This document shows positions 7,122 to 18,298 of a DNA stretch of 32,402 nucleotides, in pieces. Source of the stretch: a bacterium (lineage in GTDB: Bacteria > Actinomycetota > Thermoleophilia > Solirubrobacterales > Solirubrobacteraceae); NCBI GenBank assembly GCA_021323635.1, contig JAJPKQ010000045.1, positions 1 to 32,402 of the forward strand. Direction: 5' to 3'. The notes beneath the pieces were generated by a model. It was not told the DNA's origin. It searched no databases and was given only the letters and a program-made list of their open reading frames with translations. How positions within the stretch are numbered: position 1 is the first letter of the stretch; each line of letters opens with the position of its first letter. Both the position numbers and the translations under genes were made by a program.

Positions 7122-9479
7122 TCAGCGGCGGTGGATCCCGAGGCGCGCAAAGAGCGGCGCCTTGATCGCGTCGACGATCAGCATGCCGAGCACCGCGGTG
7201 CCGAGCAGCGCCGCCAGCGGGGCCGGGGCGATGGGCGAAAGCAGCGCGCCGGCGAGCGCAAGCGCGCTGAAGGCGACCAGGTCCAGGAGCGTGGCCGCCA
7301 GCAGCCAGCGACCGGGCGCCGCGCTCCAGAACCGACCTGCGACGCGCACGAGGTAGACGGTCGCCTGGCTCTGGAAGAGGAGCGTCAGGAAGGCAAAGGT
7401 CTGCAGGCTGGCGCCATGAAGCGCCGGCCACAGATCGCGGGCGAGCACAACGATCGCGATCGCCGCCGCCAGCAGCGGCAGCGCCACAACGAGCGAGCCC
7501 GCCAGCAGCTCGCGGTTGCGCCACCGTTCCGGGCCGCGCGACTGCGCCGCCCGATCGGTCACGATCGCAAGGCTCACAAAGTCGTTGCCGAGCAGCAGCA
7601 GCGCCATCAGCAGCGGCGTGAACAGGAAGCTGCCCCAGGCAAAGACGCCGAACGCCAGCAGCAGCGGGACCTCGATCTTCTTCGATGCCACGTTCAGCGC
7701 ATAGGTGACAGAGCGCTGATGGATCCGCCGGCCGCTCTGCACCATCGCCACCAGATCGGCGATGCCCTCGCTTGTCAGAACCACGCTTGCGGCCTGCTTG
7801 GCGACGTCGGTGGCGCTGGCCACAGCCACCCCGACCTCGGCCTGACGCAGCGCGGGCGCATCATTGACGCCATCGCCGGTCATGCCGACAACATGACCCT
7901 GCGCCTGCAGCAGCTTGACAAGCTCAAGCTTGTCTTCAGGAAGGACCTCGGCGACAACTGCAGGCGGCTCTGCGGGAGGCGGCCCGGCGTGCAGGTCCCC
8001 GACGCGCACGCTCGCGCCGCTGATCCCGACCTCCGCCGCGATCGCCTGCGCTGTGGGCAGGGTGTCCCCGGTCAGCATCACCACGCGCACGCCAAGCGCG
8101 TGCAGCTGCTCGATCAGCTCACGAGCATCTGCTCGAGGCATGTCGCGCAGCGCCAGCAGGCCGAGCAGGCTCGGCGTGCCCTCACCGACGCCCGCCGCCA
8201 CCGCCAGCACGCGCGAGCCGTTTGCGGCAAGCCGCTGCACGCGCGCGGAGAGCCTGGCGTCGTAGCCGCCCGCAAGGGAGGCGATCACCTGCGGCGCGCC
8301 CTTCATCACCCTCAGCAACGCGCCATCCTCTTCAACGGTCGCTTCCGAGCGCTTGCTGGCGGGATCGAAGGGAACGAACGCGGTGCGCACGAGCCCGCCG
8401 CCGCCCTCCTGCTGCGCAGCGGCGAGCACCGCGAGGTCGAGCGGATCCTGAGTCGCCGGGTCGCTCGCTGCCGCCGCGAGCGCAAGCACGCGCTGCGGCG
8501 CGATTGCGTGGAGCGCTTCGATGCGGTCCAGGTGAAGGTGATTGGTGGTGATCGTGCCGGTCTTGTCGACACACAGCACATCCATCGCCGCAGCCTCCTG
8601 CACCGCGGACATGCGCGTCACCAGGATGCCCGCACGGGCCAGCTCGACGGCGCCCAGCGCGCTTGCCAGCGTGAAGGCCGCCGGCAGCGCCACCGGCACT
8701 GAAGCAAGCAGCAGCACAAGCGCGAAGCTCACGACGTCCCGCGCGGGCCTGCCCTGGGCGAGCGCCAGGCCGACCACCGCAAGCGCCACCAGGCCGTCGA
8801 ACGCGATGAACCAGCGCACGAGGCCGATGACGACCGCTTCCAGATGGGAGGCGGTGCGCGCGGTGCGCACAAGCTCGGCAGTGCGCCCGAAGTATGTATC
8901 TGCACCGGTGGCAAGAACGGTGCCGCTCGCCTCGCCCGCTGCGACGATCGAGCCGCTGTAGAGGGTCGCGCCCGGCGCGACTTCGGCAAGCAGCGACTCA
9001 CCGGTCAGCGCCGAGTTGTCGACCGAGACCTCCCCCTCGCTCAGCTTTATGTCGGCCGGAACCACATCGCCAGCGCGCACGTGCACGAAGTCGCCCGGAA
9101 CCACCTCCGCGGCGGCGACCAGTCGCCAGCGTCCCTGGCGCCGCACGCGCGCCTGCACCTGCAGACGGGTTCGCAGCAGCGCCACAGCGGCGCTTGCGCG
9201 CGACTCCTGAAACAGCCCGATCGCGACGTTCACGACCAGCACCGCCGCGACGATCCCCGCTTCCAGGAGGTGGCCGAGCACCAGCTCGAGGGCCACGGTC
9301 GCCTCAAGCATCCAGGGCACCGGCGCCCATAGCCGTCCAAGCGCCTGGCGCCATCGCGATTCGCGTTCCGGGGCGACCTCGTTGCGGCCGTGCTCGACTA
9401 GGCGACTGCGGGCCTCGCTCTCGCTCAGCCCCGGGGGCTCCGCTGCGCTCTGCTGAAAGCCGGCCGCCAAGGTGGCCAC
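7122..9479 (-). CDS. P3A-type plasma-membrane H+-transporting ATPase
   Basis: A P-type ATPase of the proton-pump (P3A) class, ATP-driven and in the cytoplasmic membrane. Family landmarks in order: PVPWMLEA at the first membrane helix (about 53-60); the actuator motif TGES (159-162); PVALP in M4 (about 262-266); the phosphorylation site DKTGTIT with Asp305; KGAP (about 393-396) in the nucleotide domain; TGDTLPTA; and the hinge GDGVND (about 535-540). The M6 region reads LLGNDFVSLAIVTD, matching the Asn-Asp pair used for proton transport. At 785 residues it has the core architecture without the long C-terminal autoinhibitory tail of plant pumps. The start is GTG at 9479 with no strong Shine-Dalgarno; conserved sequence (GLSESEARSRL) begins 17 residues in. 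It is convergent with the POR operon (37-bp gap) and divergent from the PRTase gene. A divalent-cation P-type ATPase is less likely given PVPWMLEA and the M6 sequence. Confidence 0.9.
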   Translation of the reverse strand: MATLAAGFQQSAAEPPGLSESEARSRLVEHGRNEVAPERESRWRQALGRLWAPVPWMLEATVALELVLGHLLEAGIVAAVLVVNVAIGLFQESRASAAVALLRTRLQVQARVRRQGRWRLVAAAEVVPGDFVHVRAGDVVPADIKLSEGEVSVDNSALTGESLLAEVAPGATLYSGSIVAAGEASGTVLATGADTYFGRTAELVRTARTASHLEAVVIGLVRWFIAFDGLVALAVVGLALAQGRPARDVVSFALVLLLASVPVALPAAFTLASALGAVELARAGILVTRMSAVQEAAAMDVLCVDKTGTITTNHLHLDRIEALHAIAPQRVLALAAAASDPATQDPLDLAVLAAAQQEGGGGLVRTAFVPFDPASKRSEATVEEDGALLRVMKGAPQVIASLAGGYDARLSARVQRLAANGSRVLAVAAGVGEGTPSLLGLLALRDMPRADARELIEQLHALGVRVVMLTGDTLPTAQAIAAEVGISGASVRVGDLHAGPPPAEPPAVVAEVLPEDKLELVKLLQAQGHVVGMTGDGVNDAPALRQAEVGVAVASATDVAKQAASVVLTSEGIADLVAMVQSGRRIHQRSVTYALNVASKKIEVPLLLAFGVFAWGSFLFTPLLMALLLLGNDFVSLAIVTDRAAQSRGPERWRNRELLAGSLVVALPLLAAAIAIVVLARDLWPALHGASLQTFAFLTLLFQSQATVYLVRVAGRFWSAAPGRWLLAATLLDLVAFSALALAGALLSPIAPAPLAALLGTAVLGMLIVDAIKAPLFARLGIHRR

Positions 9480-9568
9480 ATTGTGACTTCTCAGGCGCGC
9501 GCGCAGAACCCCTCGAGGGCACCGTCAGGCCTGCCTCCGGACCGCAGCAGCGGTGCGGGTTTCCCACC

Positions 9569-9596
9569 TTGCGCTGCCAGGCCAGGGGTTTACGCT
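9569..9596 (+). promoter_or_regulatory. Possible sigma70-like promoter for the PRTase-nadE transcript
   Basis: TTGCGC (9569-9574) and TACGCT (9591-9596) are separated by 16 bp in the 155-bp divergent region upstream of the gene at 9635. The boxes match consensus only partly and no transcript data exist, so this is tentative. Confidence 0.25.
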
Positions 9597-9634
9597 GATG
9601 CTGAAAGGCGATCGACGCGACCGGAAGGCAGAGG

Positions 9635-11124
9635 ATGACCACGCCCACGCAGAGCCCGCAGGAGCGCCGAGGCGATCTCGGCGAGTCGCTGCTCGGCGGT
9701 CCGCTGCCCAAGCGCTGGAGCACCGCCCTCTACGCCGACCGCCATGACGCCGGCCGGCGTCTGGGGGCCCTGCTCGCCGATCGGCGCTTTGAAGATCCGC
9801 TCGTGGTCGGGATCGCGCGCGGCGGCATGCCCGTCGCCGCAGAGGTCGCTCATGCGCTGGGGGCACCCCTCGACATCGTCATCGTGCGCAAGATCGGCGC
9901 GCCCTGGAACCGCGATCTTGCGATCGGCGCCGTTGCCGAGGGCGACCTGGTGATGGTCGACGAGCGCGCGGTCGCGGAGCTCGGTCTCTGCGCGCAGGAG
10001 GTCGATGAGGCCGTCGCGAGGGCGCTCGAGGAGCTCGCCCGCACGATCGATCGCCTGCGCGAGGGCAGGCCGCGGATCGGTGTCCGCGGACGCTCCGTGA
10101 TCCTCGTCGATGACGGGCTGGCGACCGGGCGCATAGCGCAGGCTGCGATCCGCGCGCTGCGCGAGCGCGGCGCCCTGCACATCACCCTTGCCCTGCCCGT
10201 CGGCGCCCCCGAGTCAGTCCAGGCGCTCGCCGACAGCGTCGATGAGGCCCTCTGCGCGGCGACCCCCCAGCACCTGCGCGCGATCGGCGACTGGTACGCG
10301 GACTTTCGCGCCACCAGCGACGAGGAAATGCTCGCGCTGCTTGCCGGGCACAGCGGAGCCGCCGCCCGCAGCGCCCTGATCAGCTCAGAGCCGGGGATCT
10401 CGGCGCACGGCGATCTCATCGTCCCCTGGAGCGCACCCGGCCACGGGGTGATCGTGTTCGCGCCATCAGGCCCCTCACACGCCGAAGCGCAGCTGACCGC
10501 AGAGCTGGCCGGCGTGCTCGAGCGCTCAGGCTTTGGCACGCTCAGCCTCGACTGGCCGCAGATCGACTCGCCATCCCGGGGCGAGCGCAGCGAGGATGTG
10601 CAGATCACCGCGCAGCTGATGCGCGCCGCCACAGACTGGCTGCGCAGCCAGCCCGAGAGCGCGCGCCTGCCGATCGGCTACGTCGGCGGCGGCGCCGGCG
10701 CGGCGGGCGCGCTGGTGGCGGCGGCGCAGCTGCGCAGCGCCCTCGGGGCGCTTGTCGCGCTTGCCCCGCGGCTGGAGCTGACCGGCGGCGCGATCGCGCT
10801 GCTTGAGGCGCCCACGCTGCTGGTCGTCCCCGAGCAGGACCGCGAGCTGCTTGCGATCTGTCATGCAGCGCGCGAAGCGATGCAGTGCGAGAGCCGCATC
10901 GCCCTGCTTCCGGGCCGCTCGCCGCTCGCTCTCGACAGGCGTGCGCGAGAGTCGCTCGCGCCGATCGTCACCGACTGGCTCGCGCGCCACATCAGCGCGA
11001 TGACCCAGCCTCCCGGCGGGGCCGCCTACGCATGCTCTGCCCCTGAGCGCGCCGCGCCGGCCCGATCTGTTATCTCTGGCGCACGGACCGATCCGCGCGA
11101 CAACCCGCAGCTGCCCCTGCCGGG

Positions 11125-11128
<4 letters not shown>
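9635..11128 (+). CDS. Phosphoribosyltransferase fused to a degenerate dienelactone-hydrolase-like domain
   Basis: Two-domain protein of 497 residues. The first 230 or so form a type I phosphoribosyltransferase with VVGIARGGMPVAAEVA (about 57-72), RKIGAPWNRDLAIGAV, and the PRPP-binding loop VILVDDGLATGRIA (about 155-168). The rest is an alpha/beta-hydrolase fold of the dienelactone hydrolase type, a fusion known in actinobacteria. Here the nucleophile elbow reads GYVGGGAGAAGA (about 348-359), with Gly353 where Ser is expected in GxSxG. The usual C-terminal GATH-type His segment is replaced by LPGRSPLA (about 425-432). The PRTase part therefore looks intact while the hydrolase part is probably not catalytic. 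The substrate is unknown. The start ATG is preceded by GGAAGGCAGAGG. The stop TGA overlaps the putative CTG start of nadE, so the two are probably expressed together. Confidence 0.82.
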
Positions 11129-13248
<2,120 letters not shown>

Positions 13249-13463
13249 CCTACGCGAGAGCGCAACCCCACAGCCGACTCGTCCCAGCCGGCGCACGTGG
13301 CAGGCCTGCGAGCGCACAGGCGGCCATCGCTCTCGAGCGCATGCAACCACGCCCCGCCTACGGGGTATCTCCGGAAGTGCCGCGGTCCTCACAACGTCAT
13401 TCTGCGCCCATGGCCGACGCTGGAGAGCCCGCGCAAGCGGCGGTGATGCGCTGATGCGCAGCG

Positions 13464-14477
13464 GTGGAGCCGCGGGCGTCACCTACGGCGCCCAGGGAGG
13501 TCTCGACGAGACAGTGCAGGGGACCTCGGCGTGAGCTTCACAGACAGCGACGGGCGAAGGGCTTCGCCATAGACGCGATCGAGTCAAAGACGGCTGTGCT
13601 CCATGGCCACGCGGTCACCTATGCGCAGGCGGGCAGCGGGCCGTTGCTGCTCCTGATCCACGGGATCGCAAGCACCTACGAGAGCTGGCGGGAGGTGATC
13701 GGGCCGCTCGCGCAGAGGCACACGGTGATCGCGCCCGACCTGCCCGGCCACGGCAGCTCGGAGCCGGCCGGCGGCGACTACTCCCTCGGCGCGCTCGCCG
13801 CCGGCCTGCGCGACCTGCTGATCGCGCTTGGCCACGATCGCGCAACGCTTGTAGGGCATTCTCTGGGCGGCGGAGTCGCAATGCAGCTCGCCTATCAGTT
13901 CCCGGAGATCACCGAGCGCCTGGTGCTCGTCTCAAGCGGCGGCCTCGGCTGGGAGGTCAGCCGCATCCTGCGCGCCGCCGCGCTCCCAGGCGCGAATCTC
14001 TTCATCGCCGCGACAGCCGGAGCGGGGCGCAAGGCGGGTTCCGCGGCGGCGCGTGGACTTGCCGCGATCGGGCTGCGACCGAGCGCGGACCTCAGCGAGA
14101 TCGCGCGCGGATATGCCTCCCTCGCCGACCCTGCTCGCCGCGCAGCCTTCCTGGCGACGCTGCGCGCCGTCGTTGACACCGGCGGCCAGCACGTCAACGC
14201 CGGGGACCGCCTCTACCTCGCTGAAGACCTGCCGGTGCTGATCATGTGGGGGGAGCGAGATCCCATAATTCCCGCGCTCCATGGTGAGGCGGCCCACCGC
14301 GCCATTCCGGGCAGCCGCCTTGAGATCTTCGACTGCGTCGGTCATCTGCCACAGCTAGAGGCGCCGGCGCGGTTCGTCGCGGTGCTGGAGCAGTTTCTGG
14401 CCGCGACCAAGCCGGCGGAGTGGAATGCGAGCCGGTGGCGCGCCCGGCTGGCGGCCGCCAGCCACGATGCGGCCTAA
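13464..14477 (+). CDS. Alpha/beta-fold hydrolase
   Basis: A cytoplasmic serine hydrolase of the alpha/beta superfamily, substrate unknown. Visible features are the oxyanion-hole LLLIHGIASTYESW, the nucleophile elbow VGHSLGGGVAMQLA, the acid in MWGERDPIIPALHG, and the catalytic His in CVGHLPQLEAP. Core length is about 300 residues, as usual for single-domain members with a cap. The start is unsure. GTG 13464 gives about 35 residues of unconserved basic sequence before the fold begins near AIDAIESKTAVLHGH. GTG 13596 would be too late. A GTG at 13531 opens a short frame (VSFTDSDGRRA) that would join the body only after a one-base shift near 13562. It lies 215 bp after nadE on the same strand and converges on the minus-strand pncB. 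Confidence 0.82.
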   Translation: MEPRASPTAPREVSTRQCRGPRRELHRQRRAKGFAIDAIESKTAVLHGHAVTYAQAGSGPLLLLIHGIASTYESWREVIGPLAQRHTVIAPDLPGHGSSEPAGGDYSLGALAAGLRDLLIALGHDRATLVGHSLGGGVAMQLAYQFPEITERLVLVSSGGLGWEVSRILRAAALPGANLFIAATAGAGRKAGSAAARGLAAIGLRPSADLSEIARGYASLADPARRAAFLATLRAVVDTGGQHVNAGDRLYLAEDLPVLIMWGERDPIIPALHGEAAHRAIPGSRLEIFDCVGHLPQLEAPARFVAVLEQFLAATKPAEWNASRWRARLAAASHDAA

Positions 14478-14612
14478 AAAGAGGCGATTGCTGACCCGAC
14501 CTGAGGCGCGGGGAGGCTCCCTGCGCCGCCTGGACCCACGGGCCACCGACGCTCTCCCCCGCCTCGGTGAGGGGCAGCTGCACGCAGCACCGAGCGCTAG
14601 ACCAGCCCTTCG

Positions 14613-16151
14613 CTACCGCTCGCGCTGCGCCGGGCCGGGCGCGTGCGCAAGGCAGCCGCCGAGCGCCACCGGGTAGGGGCGGCGACGCACGCCGGGGGGC
14701 TCGATGCGGCGCAGCTCAGGAGGCAGCTCGCCGAGGCTCGAGCAGGCGCGCTCTCGCATCGCCTCGAGCTGCTCATGGCGCAGCTGCCTGCCGGCCTCTA
14801 CGTAGGGGACGAGCAGCGGTCGCACCTCATCGTCGCGCTCGCCGCGAAGCTCGGCCGCGGCCGCCTCGACGTCCTCCAGCGCCACGATCAGGTCCTCCTG
14901 CATCGTGCCCTCGCGCAGGCGACGCAGCACCTGCTTGACGCCCGGCAGCGTCTCCTTGGCGACCGAGCGCTTGCGCACGCCGCGCCAGCTGCCATCCACC
15001 CGCTCGGCAACGAGCTTGTAGACGCCGCCCACGGTCGGCGCATCCCTGCTCACGCCCAGCTCCGTCCCAACCCCATAGAGGTCGATCGGCGCGCCCGCGG
15101 CGACCAGGCGCGCGATCTGCTGCTCCTCAAGGTCGCCGCTGGCGATGATGATCGCCGCCTGCATGCCCGCCTGATCGAGCATCGCTCGTGACGCGCGCGA
15201 GAGCTCGAGCAGATCGCCGGAGTCGAGCCGAATACCCCCGAGCGCGATCCCGGTCGCACGCGAGGCCGCGATCGCGCTTGCAACGCCCTGCAGCGTATCG
15301 TAGGTATCGACAAGCATGATCGCGTTGGCCGGGAAGTCGCGCATGAAGGCGACAAAGGCCTCCTCCTCGGTGGGGAAGGAGAGGACATAGGAGTGCGCCA
15401 TGGTGCCGGATGGGCGCAGGCCGTAGCGAAGCGCAGCGGCGAGGTTCGAGGTGGCCGCCACGCCCGCGATCGCCGAGGCCCGCGCAGCCTTCATCGCAGC
15501 GTCCACCCCATGATCGCGGCGCGGGGAGAAGTCCATCACCCGCGCCCCGCCGCCAGGGCGACCGCCGCCCGCAGCCAGGACGATTCGCGCCGCCTTGGTG
15601 GCGATCGCGGTCTGGAAGTTGATCTGGTTGAGCAGGATCGTCTCGATCAGCTGAGCCTCGATGCGCGGAGCGATCACCCGCAGCAGCGGCTCCCCCGCAA
15701 AGACGACGGTGCCCTCCGGGACCGCGTGCACCTGGCCGCTGAAGCGAAGCGATCCCAGATAGGCAAGAAAGTCACCCTCAAAGCCCTGCTCCTGCAGGTA
15801 TGCGCGCTCGGCCGGGCCGAAGCGCATGGCACGCACAAGCGCAAGCGCCGGGCCGAGGCCTGCCGCAAGCAGCCACTGGCGGCCGGCCGGCAGCGAGCGC
15901 ACGAACAGCTCGAAGGCAACCGGCTCATTCATCCCCCGGCGGAAGTAGCTTGCCGCCATCGACAGCTCATAGCTGTCGATCAGCAGCGCAGTCTGGGCGG
16001 GGCTCAGCAGGCCGGGGTCGTCCGCGCCGCCGGGGCGCAAGGCGCCGGCCACGCCGAAAGCGCGAGCCCAGTCATCCTCTGCGGCTCTCGGCCGCTGACC
16101 AGTTTGGCGGTCGTTCCCTGAGGGGCAGCGCTCACGCTTCGACACATCCAT
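14613..16151 (-). CDS. pncB: Nicotinate phosphoribosyltransferase
   Basis: Converts nicotinate + PRPP (+ ATP) to nicotinate mononucleotide in the Preiss-Handler NAD salvage route. Visible are the N-terminal LIDSYELSMAASYFRRGM, VMDFSPRRDHGVDAAMKAAR, the GTMAHSYVLSF segment with the regulatory phospho-His, and GGIRLDSGDLLELSR. IDLYGVGTELGVSRDAP follows near the C-terminus. I start at ATG 16151 (512 residues), 8 bp after the stop of the upstream kinase gene, rather than at 16238, which would overlap that gene by about 80 bp. About 50 residues precede the family core. It is the last gene of the minus-strand run Hsp20-kinase-pncB. Its product feeds, via NadD, the NAD+ synthetase encoded about 1.4 kb away on the opposite strand. 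Nicotinamide phosphoribosyltransferase is less likely given the motifs. Confidence 0.92.
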   Translation of the reverse strand: MDVSKRERCPSGNDRQTGQRPRAAEDDWARAFGVAGALRPGGADDPGLLSPAQTALLIDSYELSMAASYFRRGMNEPVAFELFVRSLPAGRQWLLAAGLGPALALVRAMRFGPAERAYLQEQGFEGDFLAYLGSLRFSGQVHAVPEGTVVFAGEPLLRVIAPRIEAQLIETILLNQINFQTAIATKAARIVLAAGGGRPGGGARVMDFSPRRDHGVDAAMKAARASAIAGVAATSNLAAALRYGLRPSGTMAHSYVLSFPTEEEAFVAFMRDFPANAIMLVDTYDTLQGVASAIAASRATGIALGGIRLDSGDLLELSRASRAMLDQAGMQAAIIIASGDLEEQQIARLVAAGAPIDLYGVGTELGVSRDAPTVGGVYKLVAERVDGSWRGVRKRSVAKETLPGVKQVLRRLREGTMQEDLIVALEDVEAAAAELRGERDDEVRPLLVPYVEAGRQLRHEQLEAMRERACSSLGELPPELRRIEPPGVRRRPYPVALGGCLAHAPGPAQRER

Positions 16152-16159
16152 CTTAGCGC

Positions 16160-17770
16160 TCACCGCCGCCGCGATCTGGCCGGCGCGTCGATCGCCGGCC
16201 CGCGCCGCAGCGCCTCCAGGCGCAGGTCGATCGCGCATTGCACCGCCGCCAGCTGGGCCGAGAGGGGGCGGTCAGAGCGAATCGACAGATGAGCGGCCGC
16301 GGCAATCTCGTCCATCGGCTCAAAGCTTGCAAGCTCCTGGGCGACGACCGCGGCGCCTGCGTCCGAGAGGCGCTCGGGGTCGCGCTCGCGGCGGCGTGCG
16401 CGCGCCAGCAGCACCGCGGCCGGCGCGCGACACTCGACAAAGAGCATCGGCGCGTCGCTGCCCAGCGCCTCCAGGAAGGCGGCTCGCTCAGCGGCTCGGC
16501 GGCAGGTGGCGTCGACCAGCGCTCCACCATCGGCCTCCAGCGCTCGCCGTGCCTCCTCACCAAGCTTGCTGTAGACGCTAAGGCTCCGCTGCGGGGAGTA
16601 GAGCTCGAGCGGAGCGCGAGCCTGGGGCGGGAGCCCGGCCATGCGCTTGCGCAGGAGATCGCTTGCGAGCACCGGCAGCCCCGACGCCCGCCGCAGCCGC
16701 GCAACCAGGCTCGACTTGCCGGCGGCCGGCAGGCCGCAGACCACGATCACGAGCGGCGCACGGGCACGCCAGGCAGAGCGCTCCGCGCGGGCGATCCACC
16801 GCTCCGCGACGCGGCGGCGATCGCCAGCGGCCGCCCCCGTGAGCTGAGAGGCGCGCAGCAGCGCAACCTTGGCCGAGACGAGGGCGCGAAAGCACTCATA
16901 GAATGCGATCAGCTCAGCTGGCCCCGCATCGCCGCCCGCGCGCTTGTATGCCTCAAGCAACCGGTGCGCAAGAGCGTGCGCGCCGCGCGACTTCAGATCG
17001 ACCAGGAGAAACGCCAGCTCATCGGCGACATCGAGCTCGCGCAGCGATCTGTCAAACTCGATCCGGTCGACGATTCGCAGCCCGGCTGGATCGAACAGCA
17101 CGTGGTCGGCACGCAGGTCGCCGTGGAGCTCGCGAATCGCCCCTGCCCGGGCGCGGGCGCCGATCAGCGCGGCGCGCGCTCGCAGGAAGGCGGCGCTGAA
17201 GCGGGCGAGCGCCGCCACGCGCGCGGCGAGCTGCGGGCGCTCGCAGAGCGCCAGCAGCTCGCCGACATTGCGAAGCACGCGCACAGCGCACTGCTCCCTC
17301 GGTGCTCTAATGCCGGAAACCCGCGCCGCGCGCTGATGGAAGTCGACAAGCGCCTCCGCCAGCGCCTGGAGCCCCTCTTCGAGAGGCGCGCCAGCCGAGA
17401 GCAGAGACGCCAGCGTGTGGCGCTCGTCGTAGCGACGCATCACCACGACGTAGTCGAGCGCTTCCGGATCCGCCTCGGCGCCGATGCGCACTCCTCGCCG
17501 CCCGCGCGCCAGGACCGACCCGACGCCGAGGTAGATGTCGCCCGCCAGCTCTCGATTGACCCGCACCTCCTCGGCGCATGCCGCGTGGCGGCGCTCGCGG
17601 GTCGAGTAATCGAGAAACGGCAGCGTGAGCGGCTTCTTGAGCTTGTAGGCGCGCTCGCCGGCGAGGAACACCCACGAGCCGTGTGTCTCGCGCACCTGCA
17701 CCGATCGAGGGCGCGGAGCGTAGCTCGACGGGCGCGAGAGCGCTGCGAGCAGCCAGCCCGCCTCGCTCAG
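16160..17770 (-). CDS. Bifunctional APH-like kinase / P-loop (AAA) kinase-like protein
   Basis: Two-domain protein seen in many bacteria (the COG2187 + COG0645 fusion type); physiological substrate unknown. The N-terminal aminoglycoside-phosphotransferase-like fold has ELHGDLRADHVLFD (catalytic Asp about 218) and RIVDRIEFD as the metal-binding segment. The C-terminal P-loop domain has Walker A GLPAAGKS (about 346-353), ASDLLRKRMAGLP and LVDATCRR, resembling small-molecule kinases such as gluconate kinase. GTG 17701 is the first conventional start. However, family-like sequence continues upstream (LLAALSRPSSYAPRPRSVQVRETHGSW) to CTG 17770, which overlaps the Hsp20 stop as CTGA and has GGAG five bases before it; I therefore extend to 17770 (536 residues). 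It sits between hsp20 and pncB with an 8-bp gap to the latter. Confidence 0.85.
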   Translation of the reverse strand: MSEAGWLLAALSRPSSYAPRPRSVQVRETHGSWVFLAGERAYKLKKPLTLPFLDYSTRERRHAACAEEVRVNRELAGDIYLGVGSVLARGRRGVRIGAEADPEALDYVVVMRRYDERHTLASLLSAGAPLEEGLQALAEALVDFHQRAARVSGIRAPREQCAVRVLRNVGELLALCERPQLAARVAALARFSAAFLRARAALIGARARAGAIRELHGDLRADHVLFDPAGLRIVDRIEFDRSLRELDVADELAFLLVDLKSRGAHALAHRLLEAYKRAGGDAGPAELIAFYECFRALVSAKVALLRASQLTGAAAGDRRRVAERWIARAERSAWRARAPLVIVVCGLPAAGKSSLVARLRRASGLPVLASDLLRKRMAGLPPQARAPLELYSPQRSLSVYSKLGEEARRALEADGGALVDATCRRAAERAAFLEALGSDAPMLFVECRAPAAVLLARARRRERDPERLSDAGAAVVAQELASFEPMDEIAAAAHLSIRSDRPLSAQLAAVQCAIDLRLEALRRGPAIDAPARSRRR

Positions 17771-18210
17771 GAGGACTCCGCCTGGGGCGTGATCGTCACC
17801 TTCTGCTTCTCGGGCTCCGCGGGCAGCGGTATCTGCACCTCGATCACGCCCGCCTTCGTCTGCGCCTTGATCTGGCTTGCGTCGACGCCCGCGGGCAGCG
17901 CCATCGAGCGCACGAAGCTGCCGAAGCGCCGCTCGCGGCGCAGGTACTCGCGGCCCTTCTCTTCGCTGCTCTCCTCGCGCCTGCCCGAGATCGTGAGGAT
18001 GTCATCCTCGACCTCGATCTTCACGTCCTCGGGCTTGATCCCGGGAATGTCCGCGCGCACGATCAGCTGTGAGCCCTCCCGCACCACATCGATCGCGGGG
18101 GCCCAGGTCCGCTCGCCGCCACCCCAGAGCTCGTCAACCATGCGGTCAAAGCGCGTGCGCAGCTCCCCGAGCTCCGCAAACGGCTCCCAGCGAGTGAGTG
18201 CACCAGGCAT
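17767..18210 (-). CDS. Small heat-shock protein of the Hsp20/alpha-crystallin family
   Basis: An ATP-independent holdase chaperone of 147 residues that binds unfolding proteins. The alpha-crystallin domain runs from about AIDVVREGSQLIVRADIPG to AQTKAGVIEVQIPLP (the family A-x-x-x-x-GV(L/I) element), with DDILTISGRREES between. The charged C-terminal tail ends KVTITPQAESS. The start ATG is unambiguous: it is preceded by a near-perfect Shine-Dalgarno (AAAGGAGGT, spacing 4-6). It lies 88 bp downstream of the glycosyltransferase on the same strand. Its TGA overlaps the CTG proposed as the start of the kinase gene. I saw no CIRCE or HAIR element in the 88-bp gap, so heat regulation cannot be assigned. 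Confidence 0.93.
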   Translation of the reverse strand: MPGALTRWEPFAELGELRTRFDRMVDELWGGGERTWAPAIDVVREGSQLIVRADIPGIKPEDVKIEVEDDILTISGRREESSEEKGREYLRRERRFGSFVRSMALPAGVDASQIKAQTKAGVIEVQIPLPAEPEKQKVTITPQAESS

Positions 18211-18298
18211 TTCTACCTCCTTTGTCGAGCTGCTGAACAGATGCTTGCAGGCTACCCGCGCCGCTCGGCAGCAAGATCGCCCTCAACCACGTAGGACG

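Noticed and set aside
7131-8702. A 523-codon open frame antisense to the P-type ATPase
   Set aside because: Low-complexity, Arg/Gln/His-rich translation overlapping an intact ATPase with all catalytic motifs.
14478-14612. Bidirectional terminator between the alpha/beta hydrolase and pncB
   Set aside because: The best candidate around CCCCGCCTCGGTGAGGGG has only a 4-bp stem and no U-tract.
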